A stretch of 33,927 nt of DNA from Staphylococcus argensis (GCF_002902305.1 NZ_PPPX01000011.1:156569-190495); one strand, 5' to 3'; positions 1-8,851 are shown, counted from the stretch's first letter. The notes: generated by a model not told the origin, from the sequence alone. A program made the numbers and translations.

Positions 1-584
1 GGCCCTTGACCTCCACTAACTAGAATCTGTGTTTGAGGCTGACGTCGCCATAACGCTAACGTCTTGTCCAGACGCGCCGCAAGCATCGGCGTCACCTGCT
101 CAGTGTAGATCCCCGCTCCCAATATGAGAAAGATATCAGCAGGACGAACGCTTTCACTTTTATCATTATACGCTGAGACCATCGCCACGAAACAACTCAA
201 CGCATACAACGCGCTAAGGCCGATAGCAGACAACCATGCAAAGATGACATTCAATCCTATAGGCATCATGCTGATGTAGCGCGTCGCAACCGTGAAGAGT
301 ATCGCCCACCCTACGATGCGATACAACCTCCCATAGAACCTTAATCCCACCGCTTGATCGTTGAGCGACCGATGTTTAACATGTAGCAACACTACTTGGA
401 CCAAGAGTAAAATGATGAGATCGTAAGGCACTGTCTGAGTCATCACATGATATAGAATAACGGCAAAGCCTAGACAAACATGTAAAATATAAATATTGAG
501 TTGAATCACTTGGCTGATACCGAAATAAATAGCCAGAAACAAGAAGAAACTCATCATGCATAACACAATCGGTAGAAATATCAT
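1..584 (-). CDS. YdcF/SanA/ElyC-family (DUF218) membrane protein, 3' end beyond the window
   Basis: An open frame runs from an ATG at 582-584 on the minus strand to the left edge with no stop, about 194 codons. GAGGTG lies just upstream of the ATG. The N-terminal ~130 residues are strongly hydrophobic and suggest four or five membrane helices. A soluble part follows that contains ILGAGI, an ARLDKTLALW helix and ILVSGGQG. These are the hallmarks of the DUF218 domain, seen in E. coli SanA/ElyC and YdcF and linked to envelope maintenance. The multi-helix N-terminus fits the large Gram-positive YdcF-like proteins. The exact function is unknown and the catalytic half lies outside the window. The family call rests on the GAGI and SGGQG motifs and the topology. 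Confidence 0.75.
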   Translation of the reverse strand, partial: MIFLPIVLCMMSFFLFLAIYFGISQVIQLNIYILHVCLGFAVILYHVMTQTVPYDLIILLLVQVVLLHVKHRSLNDQAVGLRFYGRLYRIVGWAILFTVATRYISMMPIGLNVIFAWLSAIGLSALYALSCFVAMVSAYNDKSESVRPADIFLILGAGIYTEQVTPMLAARLDKTLALWRRQPQTQILVSGGQG

Positions 585-926
585 GGTGCACCTCACTATC
601 TTACATTACAGATTATTAAAAGTTGAAAACGAATCTAGGGCATTAATATTTATCATAGATAGATTTGATTATAATGAAATGTTCCCTATGAACAAGAAGA
701 TTTATACGCACACTCACCTCTACTGCGCGTATAGATACAATTAATCACAACTATGCACATAAACTATAGATAGATTCTTTCAACTTATACATTTTATTGA
801 TACTATAAAAGTAATATCAACTTCTTAATTGGCTTAATTATAGCAGTTTCTTTAATATTTTGTAAGAAGGTCTCATAGAGACAACCAATAGAAGTTTAAC
901 TAATTTCGTCTTTCAGAGGTGCAACT
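585..926. other. Intergenic region between divergent ydcF-like and marR genes
   Basis: This 342-base AT-rich stretch separates two divergently transcribed genes and should hold both promoters. I see no convincing coding frame, no strong hairpin and no clear operator. AGAGGTG near 916-922 is the ribosome binding site of the downstream MarR gene. Confidence 0.5.
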
Positions 927-1382
927 ATGGTCAAAAATTTACGTAATCACATAGATTTTATGGGTCAATTTCTCGACGATACCAACCGTTTATTAACACA
1001 ATTGCTTAAAGATATGAGGGCTTCTTACAACATTTCTAAAGAACAAGAAGAAGTCATAATGTTACTGCACAATGAAGAGGCCTTAACCCTCTCACAAATC
1101 ACTGAACGTCAAGGCGTGAATAAAGCAGCCGTTAGCCGACGCATCAAGAAACTCATCCAAGCCGGTTTAGTACGTTGGGAGCAATCACAAGAACACACCG
1201 ATCAGCGTTATAAATACATTACATTGACCGACAAAGGTAATGAATATAGTGAAAAATCACGAAACGTCATCAGCGATATCGTCGGTCAATTATTAAGCGA
1301 CCTCGATGGTGAAGAAATTGATCTAGCACTTACAGTATTAGAAAAAATTGATAAACGCTTGAAACATTATTTGAATAACTGA
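927..1382 (+). CDS. MarR-family transcriptional regulator
   Basis: This 151-residue protein has the MarR winged-helix layout. N-terminal helices (1-40) form the dimer interface. The helix-turn-helix spans about residues 52-80, with the recognition helix around NKAAVSRRIKKL. A wing follows that ends DQRYKYITLTDKG, carrying the D-x-R signature of the family, and the C-terminal helices complete the dimer. MarR proteins are usually ligand- or oxidant-responsive repressors of nearby genes. I see no cysteine that would suggest thiol sensing. AGAGGTG sits about 6 bases before the ATG. The gene stands alone, so its target cannot be read from context; the divergent ydcF-like gene is the obvious candidate. 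Two inverted repeats downstream (1497-1622) probably terminate it. Confidence 0.85.
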   Translation: MVKNLRNHIDFMGQFLDDTNRLLTQLLKDMRASYNISKEQEEVIMLLHNEEALTLSQITERQGVNKAAVSRRIKKLIQAGLVRWEQSQEHTDQRYKYITLTDKGNEYSEKSRNVISDIVGQLLSDLDGEEIDLALTVLEKIDKRLKHYLNN

Positions 1383-1496
1383 TACGAATTAGTTTTCAGT
1401 GATTTTGACTCTTGCTTGTCTTCTTCATCCCTATCCTTTAAAAAAACAAAGTTTATATCTTTAATTTGTAACATTTTTGATATAAGATTAGACATA

Positions 1497-1555
1497 GGCG
1501 CATTATCTCCTTTTTTATTTGTTTGGTCACTTATAATTATAGAGATAATTGCGCC
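1497..1555 (+). terminator. Long-loop inverted repeat after marR
   Basis: GGCGCATTATCTC (1497-1509) pairs with GAGATAATTGCGCC (1542-1555) with one bulge, leaving a 32-base AT-rich loop, and is followed by ATTTTT. It could be a terminator for marR, although the loop is unusually long. Confidence 0.4.
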
Positions 1556-1576
1556 ATTTTTGTATTAAAGACAAAA

Positions 1577-1622
1577 AATTGGGCTGGGAAGTAAATTCAT
1601 TTTTACTTCACCAGTCCAATTT
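1577..1622 (+). terminator. Hairpin terminator-like inverted repeat
   Basis: The arm TTGGGCTGGGAAGTAAA pairs with TTTACTTCACCAGTCCAA with a few mismatches and a short loop. The A-run before it and T-rich sequence after it allow termination in either direction. The TTGGGCTGGGA core is, from memory, common between staphylococcal genes. Confidence 0.55.
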
Positions 1623-1697
1623 ATTATAGAACTACAAACTATCCATTAAATCAATTTATATTATTCATCTAACACTTCTCTACGTAATATAGTCTTG

Positions 1698-2074
1698 ATA
1701 CGATACACGCTCTTCCTAGAAACACTCCATTAAACTAAAAAACGAAAAATAGAGAGTGTGTGTTGATTATAAGGAGAAATTATTACAATGCATTCTAATC
1801 CAAAACACATAAAAATGGGTTGGTGTTGCAAGATGAGTGTTCAAGTTATTATTAGGAAGAATTATTAATATATTAAGAAGCTTAGCAATACAAGTAAAGG
1901 GGATGGTGCGACTCCTGCAGGAAAAGCATGAGTCTTGAGACTACAGGCTCAAGCCATGCCTGCGGAAAGCGTCGCCATCTCCCAATACGCAGTATTGCAA
2001 ATTAGTACCACACGTCCTCTTCCTAGAAACACTAAATTAAAACAAAAATAGTAGTGGATGTGGTGATTATGTGA
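1698..2074 (+). repeat. Degenerate direct repeat pair framing repeat A1
   Basis: Two related segments begin near 1700 and 2010. Both contain CTCTTCCTAGAAACACT, then ATTAAA and AAAAATAG, and end with a GTG-rich stretch plus TGATTAT (to about 1772 and 2074). Each is followed roughly 40-115 bases later by GCAATACAAGTAAA, the left end of a palindromic element. Further CACAxxATATTCC...AATACAAATTAGTA copies continue to about 2320. The 1383-2374 stretch therefore looks like layered duplications of intergenic repeat DNA. No gene is seen in it. Confidence 0.5.
1885..1998 (+). repeat. Palindromic intergenic repeat, family A, copy 1
   Basis: A 114-base element begins GCAATACAAGTA and ends TACGCAGTATTGC, so its ends are inverted repeats. 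Inside are nested arms: GATGG-GCGAC with GTCGCCATC, CCTGCAGG with CCTGCGG, and a central GCATG...CTTGAG / CTCAAG...CATGC hairpin. A nearly identical copy lies in inverted orientation at 6363-6475. The GACTCCTGCAGG...GGCTCAAGCC...GCGGAAAGCGTC pattern resembles palindromic repeats I remember from many Bacillales genomes. No coding capacity. Confidence 0.75.
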
Positions 2075-2113
2075 TAGGAAATTAGAAGTATATCACTTAA
2101 TTCGACGTCCTAT

Positions 2114-2255
2114 GCAATACAAGTAAAAGGAGATGGCTGACTCTTGAGGGATTAAGGACGCAGCGAAAATCCATTCATAACGCGCAACAAGCGTTATGAA
2201 TTAGTTGAGCGCGTCCCCCTAAGAAAGCATGCCATCTCCCAATACGCAGTATTGC
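2114..2255 (+). repeat. Palindromic intergenic repeat, family B, copy 1
   Basis: This element shares the outer ends of family A (GCAATACAAGTAAA ... CCCAATACGCAGTATTGC) but has a different core. The core helices are GGACGC / GCGTCC and ATAACGC / GCGTTAT. The unpaired blocks are CTTGAGGGATT, GAAAATCCATT, AATTAGTTGA and CCCCCTAAG. The same blocks recur at 6849-6967 and, inverted, at 29131-29262, with different but still complementary helices. Confidence 0.7.
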
Positions 2256-2374
2256 AAATTAGTACCACACATCATATTCCTACGAATACAAATTAGTACA
2301 AACACCATATTCCCACAAATACAAATTAGTAATACATCCTAAATTACTACACAACACATTTTACCAGTCACACA

Positions 2375-3043
2375 TCACTTATCACTAACCAACTGACCAT
2401 CCTCAAGATAAATCACACGATCCGCATAATCAAACAAACGCTGATCATGAGTAATCATAATCCCCACCATATTCATATCATGAATATAATCACGAATCAT
2501 CTCAACCACATCCGTCGCACGACTCGCATCCAAGCTCGCAGTCGGCTCATCCGCAAGAATAATCTTCGGATGATTCATAAACGCACGCATAATCGCCACA
2601 CGCTGCTTCTCACCACCAGAAAGACTATTCGGATACACTTTCAAGCGATGACTCAAACCAATCTCATCCAACAACTGACGCGCTCGCTTCTGAGCATCAC
2701 CTTTAGACATGCCCGCTTCACGCCCCACTGTAACCAACTGTTCCTCTACAGTGAGGTAAGGTACGAGGTGAGACTCTTGGAAGATAAAGCCAATTTCATG
2801 GAGTCTCACTGCGCTCGCTTTAGATTGATCAAATAACGGTTGGTCGTTGTATAGAATATCTCCAGAAGACTGACTCAACAAGCCGCCAAGAATCGTTAGT
2901 AACGTCGTCTTACCTGAACCTGATGCACCTGTGAGTACTACGAACTCGCCTTCTTTCACATCAAAGTTTAAATCTTTCAATACTTGTGTTTCTGATTCAC
3001 CTTGGCCGAAGTGTTTTTTTAAATGTTCAATTTGTAAACTCAT
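2375..3043 (-). CDS. hrtA: Haem-regulated ABC transporter ATP-binding protein HrtA
   Basis: HrtA is the ATPase of the HrtAB efflux pump, which protects staphylococci from haem toxicity. The 222-residue protein has Walker A GASGSGKT (39-46), the ABC signature LSGGEKQ (141-147), Walker B IILADEP (161-167) and the switch histidine in MITHD. It belongs to the LolD/MacB-like family that pairs with FtsX-type permeases. Its ATG shares one base with the stop of hrtB (TAATG), so the two are translationally coupled and hrtB comes first. The divergent neighbours hssRS and the upstream HssR box make the assignment firm. Transcription is expected only under haem stress. Confidence 0.93.
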   Translation of the reverse strand: MSLQIEHLKKHFGQGESETQVLKDLNFDVKEGEFVVLTGASGSGKTTLLTILGGLLSQSSGDILYNDQPLFDQSKASAVRLHEIGFIFQESHLVPYLTVEEQLVTVGREAGMSKGDAQKRARQLLDEIGLSHRLKVYPNSLSGGEKQRVAIMRAFMNHPKIILADEPTASLDASRATDVVEMIRDYIHDMNMVGIMITHDQRLFDYADRVIYLEDGQLVSDK

Positions 3044-4101
3044 TAATCTCCGCCTCCTATTGCTTCGATTGGATCAACTTTAAATAATTTGATAAATGAA
3101 AGGATTGCTCCGATAAGTCCTACGATGATAAAGATCACTACTACTAAAGTAATGTTTGATGTTGCTAGGTGGAACGGCATACTTACTGGCATAAAGAATG
3201 ATAAGCCTAATACGAGTAAGAGCGCGATGACCACACCAATGATTGTAGTAATTAGAATTTGACTAACTAATGACATTAATAAATGTTTCGTCTTGATACC
3301 AATAGCTTTGAGAATACCAATTTGAGAGATCTTCTGAATCGTCATGACATAGAAGAATGCACTAAGCACAATCGCTGTGATGACAAATAAGCTTACGATC
3401 ATCATCGTTAATGGTGCTTGTTCAGCTTGGTAACTTGGTATTTCCCCGGTAATATCATCTTTATTGTAAATGTTTACATCATCGATTTGTTTCAAGTCAT
3501 GTTTCTGTTTGCTAGATAAATCTTTGACAGGGTAGAATGTTGCAGTGCCTTTCTCTGATGCGTGTTGGCTAAAGCCGTCGTTACTCATCATAGCGATGGA
3601 GCTATGTGAATACATCGTATCGTCGAGTACACCAACGACTTTGACTTTACTGCCATCTTTCAACTTCACAGTGTCACCTTTGTTAATGTCATCTGCTGTG
3701 AGTTTTTCGTTAACTGCAATTTCGTTCTTACCTGTTGGATAATGTCCTTCTTTCAACTCAGGTTTCTCTTTTTTCACTGTATTCATTAAGATAACGTCAG
3801 ATTCGTCGTTACCTTGTTTTAATTTGTCTGATGCGATTTTCATCGGTTTCGCTTTCGTAATATCTTCTATCTTTTGCTGTTGTTTATTGTTGAGCTGTGA
3901 GGCTTCGAGTTGCGGTTGTTGCTTATCTTGCATGACATACTGTTCTGCTGACATATTGTCAAGTAATGAGATGTTCTCTCTTCCTAGCGCTTTGGCTAAT
4001 CCACTGATAAATAAGACCATTAGGCCGAGTAATAATATGATTAACGTAATGAGGATAAATCTAAATTTATAGAACTTCATTTCTTTTAGTGCGAGTTTCA
4101 T
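3043..4101 (-). CDS. hrtB: Haem-regulated ABC transporter permease HrtB
   Basis: HrtB is the membrane part of the haem-detoxifying HrtAB pump. The 352-residue protein has the MacB/FtsX layout. There is one N-terminal helix (about 14-35), a large extracytoplasmic domain (about 36-225) and three C-terminal helices (about 231-252, 275-300 and 320-342). The protein ends PIEAIGGGD, typical of FtsX-like permeases. The ATG at 4099-4101 is preceded by AGGAGGAGAAGG. It is the first gene of the hrtBA operon and is transcribed from a promoter overlapping the HssR box at 4149-4168. In the family, HrtB is thought to take haem from the membrane and expel it using HrtA-driven ATP hydrolysis. Confidence 0.93.
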   Translation of the reverse strand: MKLALKEMKFYKFRFILITLIILLLGLMVLFISGLAKALGRENISLLDNMSAEQYVMQDKQQPQLEASQLNNKQQQKIEDITKAKPMKIASDKLKQGNDESDVILMNTVKKEKPELKEGHYPTGKNEIAVNEKLTADDINKGDTVKLKDGSKVKVVGVLDDTMYSHSSIAMMSNDGFSQHASEKGTATFYPVKDLSSKQKHDLKQIDDVNIYNKDDITGEIPSYQAEQAPLTMMIVSLFVITAIVLSAFFYVMTIQKISQIGILKAIGIKTKHLLMSLVSQILITTIIGVVIALLLVLGLSFFMPVSMPFHLATSNITLVVVIFIIVGLIGAILSFIKLFKVDPIEAIGGGD

Positions 4102-4130
4102 CTTATCCTTCTCCTCCTATCGATTTCTTA

Positions 4131-4159
4131 ATTCTAGTTTATGAGGTATTTGTGAACTG
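4131..4159 (-). promoter_or_regulatory. hrtBA promoter
   Basis: On the minus strand the -10 element TAGAAT lies at 4131-4136. Seventeen bases upstream is CAGTTC (4154-4159), a poor -35 element that lies inside the HssR box. A weak -35 overlapped by an activator site fits a promoter that depends on phosphorylated HssR. Confidence 0.55.
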
Positions 4160-4168
4160 AAGATGAAC
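4149..4168 (-). promoter_or_regulatory. HssR-binding direct repeat (HssR box)
   Basis: On the minus strand two half-sites, GTTCATCTT and GTTCACAAA, are separated by CA. This matches, with three changes, the published S. aureus hrtAB operator, a direct repeat of GTTCATATT with a two-base spacer. It sits in the hrtB-hssR intergenic space at the right distance from hrtB. The match is by eye against a remembered consensus. Confidence 0.75.
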
Positions 4169-4246
4169 TTGGTTAAAATAATTCCATGCAAAAGTTGCTG
4201 TCTTCTTTTAAAATGAAGATAAAGACGAAAAGAAGGAGAACGTGAT

Positions 4247-4924
4247 ATGACGAAATGCCTAGTAGTAGATGACGATCCAAGAATCCTACACTATGTCGCA
4301 ACCTATTTACAACGTGAAGGTCTCAAGGTCGTCTCTGAATCAAGCGGAGAGGCGGCGTTAGACTATCTTGAAACGAACCAAGTGGATATCGCAATCGTCG
4401 ATATCATGATGAACGGAATGGATGGGTTTGAACTCTGCGAAACGCTTAAAGAGGATTATGAAGATTTGCCTGTAATCATGTTAACGGCACGCGATGCATT
4501 AAGCGACAAAGAACGCGCTTTCCTTACAGGGACAGACGACTACGTAACGAAACCCTTTGAAGTCGAAGAACTCATGTTTCGTATACGCGCGGTATTACGT
4601 CGCTATCAGAAAAATGCCGATACGGAAATTCAACTCGGTAACCTCACTTTAAATCAAGCGTATCTTGAAATTGCTGTCGATCAAAAGCGTATGAACCTCC
4701 CTAATAAAGAATTCACTCTACTCTTCTTGCTCGCATCTCAACCGAAACAAGTCTTCTCCAGAGAATCGTTAATCGAGAAGATTTGGGGCTTTGATTACGA
4801 AGGAGACGAGCGCACAGTCGATGTTCATGTAAAGCGATTACGCAAACGCTTAGACAAACTCGGCGCAAATGTTGTCATTAAGACAGTTCGAGGCTTAGGT
4901 TATAAGGTGGTGCAAGATGTTTAA
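4247..4924 (+). CDS. hssR: Haem response regulator HssR
   Basis: HssR is the OmpR/PhoB-type response regulator that switches on hrtAB when haem accumulates. The 225-residue protein has a receiver domain with acidic residues DDD (8-10), phospho-acceptor Asp52 in VDIMM, the LTARD switch and the KPF lysine near 103-105. A winged-helix DNA-binding domain follows, with the typical ends RTVDVHVKRLRKRL and VRGLGYKV. Asp52 is the same position known in S. aureus HssR. The ATG is preceded by GAAGGAGAA. The 3' end overlaps hssS by 8 bases, indicating coupled translation. It is divergent from hrtBA and its target site lies between them. Confidence 0.93.
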   Translation: MTKCLVVDDDPRILHYVATYLQREGLKVVSESSGEAALDYLETNQVDIAIVDIMMNGMDGFELCETLKEDYEDLPVIMLTARDALSDKERAFLTGTDDYVTKPFEVEELMFRIRAVLRRYQKNADTEIQLGNLTLNQAYLEIAVDQKRMNLPNKEFTLLFLLASQPKQVFSRESLIEKIWGFDYEGDERTVDVHVKRLRKRLDKLGANVVIKTVRGLGYKVVQDV

Positions 4925-6287
4925 AACATTATACAGTCGCATAGCGATTTACACGATTACTGTGATGCTCATTAGCGCATTGTTAAGCTTTCTACTGACG
5001 AACGTGTACTATCACGTCAAACTCAAACCTTCTAATGACGCTAAGATCATGCAGACATTGAAACAAGCACGCAGCTATCAAGATACGTTAAGTGCCGAGC
5101 AGACCGACCATTATTTTAAACACCTTGGAGATATGAACTACCAAGTGATGACCGTCAATCAAAGTGGTGACAAGCATTATTACGGCGAGCGCTTTCGTAA
5201 AGACAACATCACTCAAAAAGAGATCAATCATGTGCTGAGCGGTCGTGATTACCATGGTATTCGAGATTTGAGATATCATCCGTTTATCACTGGCTTTTTT
5301 GAAAATGTGACATCGAATACAGTAGGTGTACAATTCACTACGGATAAAGAAAAACTTGCAGTATTTATGCGTCCTGACATCGGTAAGACGTTTAGTGAAT
5401 TCAGAGTCTTCTTAGCGGTCTTACTCACGATATTACTGTTGATTTCTATCATTTTAGTCATTTCATCAACTTACTCCATCATCAAACCTGTACAACAGTT
5501 GAAGCGAGCGACCCAACAACTCATGCGTGGACGTTTCGATCAACCAATCAAACAAACGAGACAAGACGAGCTCGGAACGTTACAACATCGCTTTGATAGT
5601 ATGCGCTTGTCACTGAAACAGCTTGACGATATGCGGAGTCATTTCGTACAGAATGTTTCACATGAAATCAAGACGCCACTCACACATATTCATCAACAGC
5701 TTGGCCAACTCCAGCAAGCTGAGACGAAAGAGGAGCGCGAATATCATATACAAGAAATCCATCAAATCACATCGCAGTTGAGTAATTTAACGAAAGAACT
5801 GTTGTTACTTGCTGAATTAGATAACGGCAACCATTTGACGTTTAATGACACTGTTAAGTTTAACGCGCTCATCACTGAGATTGTGCGCCACCATCAGTTT
5901 AGTGCGGATCAGAAAGATTTAGTGATCTTGACTGATTTGGAGGATGTGGAGTCTGAAGGTAATGAGCAGTTGTTATATCAAGCGATTCAGAATTTGATGT
6001 CGAATGCGATTAAGTATTCTGAACGTGGTGGTATGATTGAGGTGACGTTGCGTCGCGATGCGGGGCAGGTTGTGATGTCGATTGCGGATGATGGGCAAGG
6101 TATTTCCGAGGAGGCTCAGGCGCGGTTGTTTGAGCGTTTTTATAAGATGAGTAGTGATGATACGAGTAATGGACTTGGCCTGGCGATTGCGAAGACGATT
6201 GTGGAGTTGCATGGTGGTGTGATTGAGGTTGATAGTGCTGAAGGAGAAGGTACGATGTTTGTGGTGAAGTTGCCTGTTGATGAGTAA
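4917..6287 (+). CDS. hssS: Haem sensor histidine kinase HssS
   Basis: HssS is the membrane sensor that responds to haem and phosphorylates HssR. The 456-residue protein has a transmembrane helix at about 10-31 and an extracytoplasmic sensor domain at about 32-163. A second helix spans about 164-186 and is followed by a HAMP domain to about 238. The dimerisation/phosphotransfer helix carries NVSHEIKTPL, with His249 as phosphorylation site, the residue number known from S. aureus HssS. The ATPase domain has the N-box NLMSNAIKYS, DDGQGI and GLGLAI. It starts inside the end of hssR. A family A repeat follows 75 bases after the stop. Confidence 0.93.
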   Translation: MFKTLYSRIAIYTITVMLISALLSFLLTNVYYHVKLKPSNDAKIMQTLKQARSYQDTLSAEQTDHYFKHLGDMNYQVMTVNQSGDKHYYGERFRKDNITQKEINHVLSGRDYHGIRDLRYHPFITGFFENVTSNTVGVQFTTDKEKLAVFMRPDIGKTFSEFRVFLAVLLTILLLISIILVISSTYSIIKPVQQLKRATQQLMRGRFDQPIKQTRQDELGTLQHRFDSMRLSLKQLDDMRSHFVQNVSHEIKTPLTHIHQQLGQLQQAETKEEREYHIQEIHQITSQLSNLTKELLLLAELDNGNHLTFNDTVKFNALITEIVRHHQFSADQKDLVILTDLEDVESEGNEQLLYQAIQNLMSNAIKYSERGGMIEVTLRRDAGQVVMSIADDGQGISEEAQARLFERFYKMSSDDTSNGLGLAIAKTIVELHGGVIEVDSAEGEGTMFVVKLPVDE

Positions 6288-6362
6288 AAGTAGTGAGATG
6301 TATAGGTAATAATAAGGTGTATAGATATTGACTAGATTGAAATTTATTATTAGTACTAATAT

Positions 6363-6475
6363 GCAATACTGCGTATTGGGGTGGCGACGCTTTCCGCAGG
6401 CATGGCTTGAGCCTGTAGTCTCAAGACTCATGCATTTCCTGCAGGAGTCGCGCCATCCCCTTTTACTTGTATTGC
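6363..6475 (-). repeat. Palindromic intergenic repeat, family A, copy 2 (inverted)
   Basis: Read on the minus strand this is almost the same sequence as 1885-1998. I count about half a dozen differences in 113 bases, all in or near the outer GGGGATGG / CCATCTCCC arms. With copy 1 it forms an inverted pair around hrtAB-hssRS. Confidence 0.75.
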
Positions 6476-6848
6476 GTAGTTTCATTGATGAATATCGTTT
6501 GATCTAATATCTTAAAATTATTTCAAATCAACCTCACCACTCTCTCTGTTTGGTAGTTTGATTTGAATGTTATCGTTTCTTGTTAAATTAATACTACTCT
6601 ATCATTAATACTCCTCTTTTTATTTTTGTGTTAAAAGAGAGTTTCGTTGAAGAAGGAGATTATTATTTCTACTATGGCTACAGTTTGAAGTGAAAACCAT
6701 TAAACAAATATCTACATAAATAATAGTCTTTACGATAATAATTCAAAATGAATTACAGAAAAATACTTAAATATGAATTTATTCACAGTAATAAAAACTT
6801 TAGGTAGTAGTCATAAAAATCTTTTATTACCTATATTTCTAATTCGCA

Positions 6849-6967
6849 GAAGATGTTTCGACACGCTTGAGGGATCACGGCTGCAATGAAAATCCATTTT
6901 TTCGAGCTATTTGAGCGAGAAAAAATTAGTTGAATGCAGCCCCCTAAGCAAGGAAGAAATCATCTTC
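6849..6967 (+). repeat. Palindromic intergenic repeat, family B, copy 2
   Basis: The outer arms are GAAGATG / CATCTTC, different from the other copies. The middle helix is GGCTGCA / TGCAGCC and the inner one is TTTTTTCG / CGAGAAAAAA. The blocks CTTGAGGGATC, GAAAATCCATT, AATTAGTTGA and CCCCCTAAG are kept. Confidence 0.7.
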
Positions 6968-7001
6968 AAGAATTGTTGAAATTTCAACTTCTCACAAGCA
7001 A

Positions 7002-7038
7002 AGGGAAGCGCAATGGTACGAGACCACTGCGCTTCCCT
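7002..7038 (-). terminator. mqo terminator hairpin
   Basis: AGGGAAGCGCAATGG pairs with CCACTGCGCTTCCCT with one mismatch around a 7-base loop. It lies 12 bases past the mqo stop and is the likely rho-independent end of the mqo transcript, though the T-run after it on the minus strand is short. Confidence 0.7.
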
Positions 7039-7049
7039 ATTTCTATGAA

Positions 7050-8531
7050 TTAATCAATTTTAAGATTTTTCTTCACATCTTCATTCACTTTGTCGTAAAG
7101 CTCTTTGTTTTCGCTTAATTTTTGACTGAATGAAGGAATCATTTTCTTGATTTCTGGTTCCCATTTTGCGAAGTCATTTTTAAAGCAACGTTTAAGCAAG
7201 TCTAACATGATATCTACTGCTGTTGATGCACCTGGTGATGCCCCGAGTAATGCAGATAGTGTACCGTCGTCTGAAGTGACAACTTCAGTACCGAATTGGA
7301 GGTTACCTTTGCTGTCTTCAGTGTCTTTGATGACTTGTACACGTTGACCTGCGACTACGACTTCCCAATCTTCGCTCTTCGCATTTGGAACGAATTGACG
7401 TAAGTCGTTCATACGTTCTTCATCAGATAACAATAATTGAGAAATTAAGTATTTCGTTAAGTTAAATTCTTTCACACCTGCAGACAACATTGTGATGATG
7501 TTATTTGGTTTCACTGATTTGAATAAGTCTAAGTTTGAACCTGTCTTCAAGAATTTAGGTGAGAAACCTGCGAACGGGCCGAAGAGTAGTGAGCGTTTGC
7601 CGTCAATATAACGCGTGTCTAAGTGAGGCACTGACATCGGTGGCGCACCTACTGCAGCTTTACCGTACACTTTTGCATTATGTTTTTTCGCAACTTCTTC
7701 TTTATTACATACTAGGAAGATACCGCTAACTGGGAATCCACCGATATGTTTAGATTGTTTGATACCTGTGTTTTGTAGCAGTTTAAGACTCGCACCGCCA
7801 GCACCGATAAAGACGAAGTCAGATTCAATCACGTGTGTATCATTTGTGTTCAAGTCTTTGACCTTAACTTTCCATGTGCCGTTGCGACGTTGGCTGAGGC
7901 TTTGGACTTCATGTTTAAAATGAAGGTCAACGCCCTTCTTGTCACTTAAGTTACTGAATAATTTGCGTGTTAACGCACCAAAGTTTACGTCTGTACCTGT
8001 CTTGTCATAAGTCATAGCCATTGGTACATGTGAAGTGCGTCCTTCCATCATAAGTGGTGCCCATTCAGCAATCTTCTCTTTATCATCTGTGATTTCCATA
8101 TTGCTGAACAATGGACTTTCCTTGATTGTCTTCACACGACGTTTAAGGAAGTCGACGTTGCGTACACCTTTAACGAAACTCATGTGTGGTACTGGGCGAA
8201 TGAAGTTCTCAGGTGAAGAGAGTTCGCCGTTACTTACTAAGTGACTCCAAAATTGTTTAGAAATTTGGAATTGCTCGTTGATCTTAACTGCTTTCGTAAT
8301 ATCGATTGAGCCATCTTTTTGTTCTTTCGTATAGTTCAACTCGCAAAGTGCTGAGTGTCCAGTCCCCGCATTGTTCCATGCGTTTGAACTTTCTTCAGCT
8401 GGTTCGGATAAGCGTTCGAACATTTGAATTTCTTTCTCTGGAGCTAACTTTTTCAACAATGTACCTAATGTTGCGCTCATGATGCCGCCACCAATTAAGA
8501 TGACGTCTGTTTTGCTATGTTTTGTAGCCAT
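7050..8531 (-). CDS. mqo: Malate:quinone oxidoreductase
   Basis: Mqo is a peripheral membrane FAD enzyme that oxidises malate to oxaloacetate and passes electrons to menaquinone, linking the TCA cycle to respiration. The 493-residue protein is full length. The FAD-binding glycine motif GGGIMSAT lies at 14-21. The family signatures [20 protein letters not shown] and [11 protein letters not shown] follow, and [11 protein letters not shown] near residue 430 closes the FAD site. The ATG is preceded by AAGGGGGAC. It is transcribed alone, with a candidate promoter at 8691-8696 and a CcpA-type operator downstream of it. Staphylococci often carry two mqo paralogues; which one this is cannot be told here. 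Confidence 0.95.
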   Translation of the reverse strand: MATKHSKTDVILIGGGIMSATLGTLLKKLAPEKEIQMFERLSEPAEESSNAWNNAGTGHSALCELNYTKEQKDGSIDITKAVKINEQFQISKQFWSHLVSNGELSSPENFIRPVPHMSFVKGVRNVDFLKRRVKTIKESPLFSNMEITDDKEKIAEWAPLMMEGRTSHVPMAMTYDKTGTDVNFGALTRKLFSNLSDKKGVDLHFKHEVQSLSQRRNGTWKVKVKDLNTNDTHVIESDFVFIGAGGASLKLLQNTGIKQSKHIGGFPVSGIFLVCNKEEVAKKHNAKVYGKAAVGAPPMSVPHLDTRYIDGKRSLLFGPFAGFSPKFLKTGSNLDLFKSVKPNNIITMLSAGVKEFNLTKYLISQLLLSDEERMNDLRQFVPNAKSEDWEVVVAGQRVQVIKDTEDSKGNLQFGTEVVTSDDGTLSALLGASPGASTAVDIMLDLLKRCFKNDFAKWEPEIKKMIPSFSQKLSENKELYDKVNEDVKKNLKID

Positions 8532-8642
8532 AACAAATACAGTCCCCCTTCTAAATATGTTTATAGAAACGTTGAGTTAATTGATGGCTCAAACGCGTTA
8601 TTGAGCTACAACTTAACGATTTCTACAACTTGCCATTAGATG

Positions 8643-8656
8643 TGTAAGCACTTACA
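8643..8656 (-). promoter_or_regulatory. Candidate CcpA operator (cre) for mqo
   Basis: TGTAAGCACTTACA is an inverted repeat with a two-base centre and differs from the cre consensus TGWAANCGNTNWCA at one central base. It lies about 110 bases upstream of the mqo start and downstream of the likely -10 element, so a bound repressor would act as a roadblock. Glucose repression of mqo is expected for TCA-linked genes. Confidence 0.5.
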
Positions 8657-8690
8657 TACTATGGCATAAATTTATTCATTTACACTTCTA

Positions 8691-8696
8691 ATTATA
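8691..8696 (-). promoter_or_regulatory. Candidate -10 element of the mqo promoter
   Basis: TATAAT is read on the minus strand about 160 bases upstream of mqo. The -35 region (a T-run followed by CACAAG) is poor. This would give a leader of about 150 bases containing the cre-like site. Confidence 0.4.
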
Positions 8697-8771
8697 TACG
8701 TTATTGTCTTGTGAAAAAAGAGTCTAATGTAAATCTACGCAAAATATATGTTTAACCATCTCGTTGTGCCT

Positions 8772-8804
8772 CAGTTAAAAGACGACACGCTCGCGCTTTA
8801 ACTG
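8772..8804. repeat. Inverted repeat between mqo and glycosyltransferase
   Basis: CAGTTAAA pairs with TTTAACTG around a GC-containing centre. It lies in the divergent intergenic region about 120 bases before the glycosyltransferase start. Its role is unknown; it could be an operator or a relic terminator. Confidence 0.35.
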
Positions 8805-8851
8805 ACTTTCGTTCTCACTTGTTCTATTTATTAACTATTTTGTGAACATGA

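Larger units (their letters stand above)
6288..7049. other. Repeat-bearing intergenic region between hssS and mqo
   Basis: This 762-base stretch between convergent genes holds repeat A2 (6363-6475), repeat B2 (6849-6967), the short palindrome GTTGAAATTTCAAC (6976-6989) and the mqo terminator (7002-7038). The remainder is AT-rich. The frames on the minus strand opposite hssS and the repeat are not genes. Confidence 0.6.

Noticed and set aside
556..744. Short plus-strand open frame upstream of marR
   Set aside because: It overlaps the start of the ydcF-like gene, has no ribosome binding site and resembles no protein I know.
5973..6485. Long minus-strand open frame opposite the 3' end of hssS
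   Set aside because: It lies over the kinase ATPase domain and runs into repeat A2; its His/Arg/Thr/Asn-rich translation is typical of an antisense shadow.
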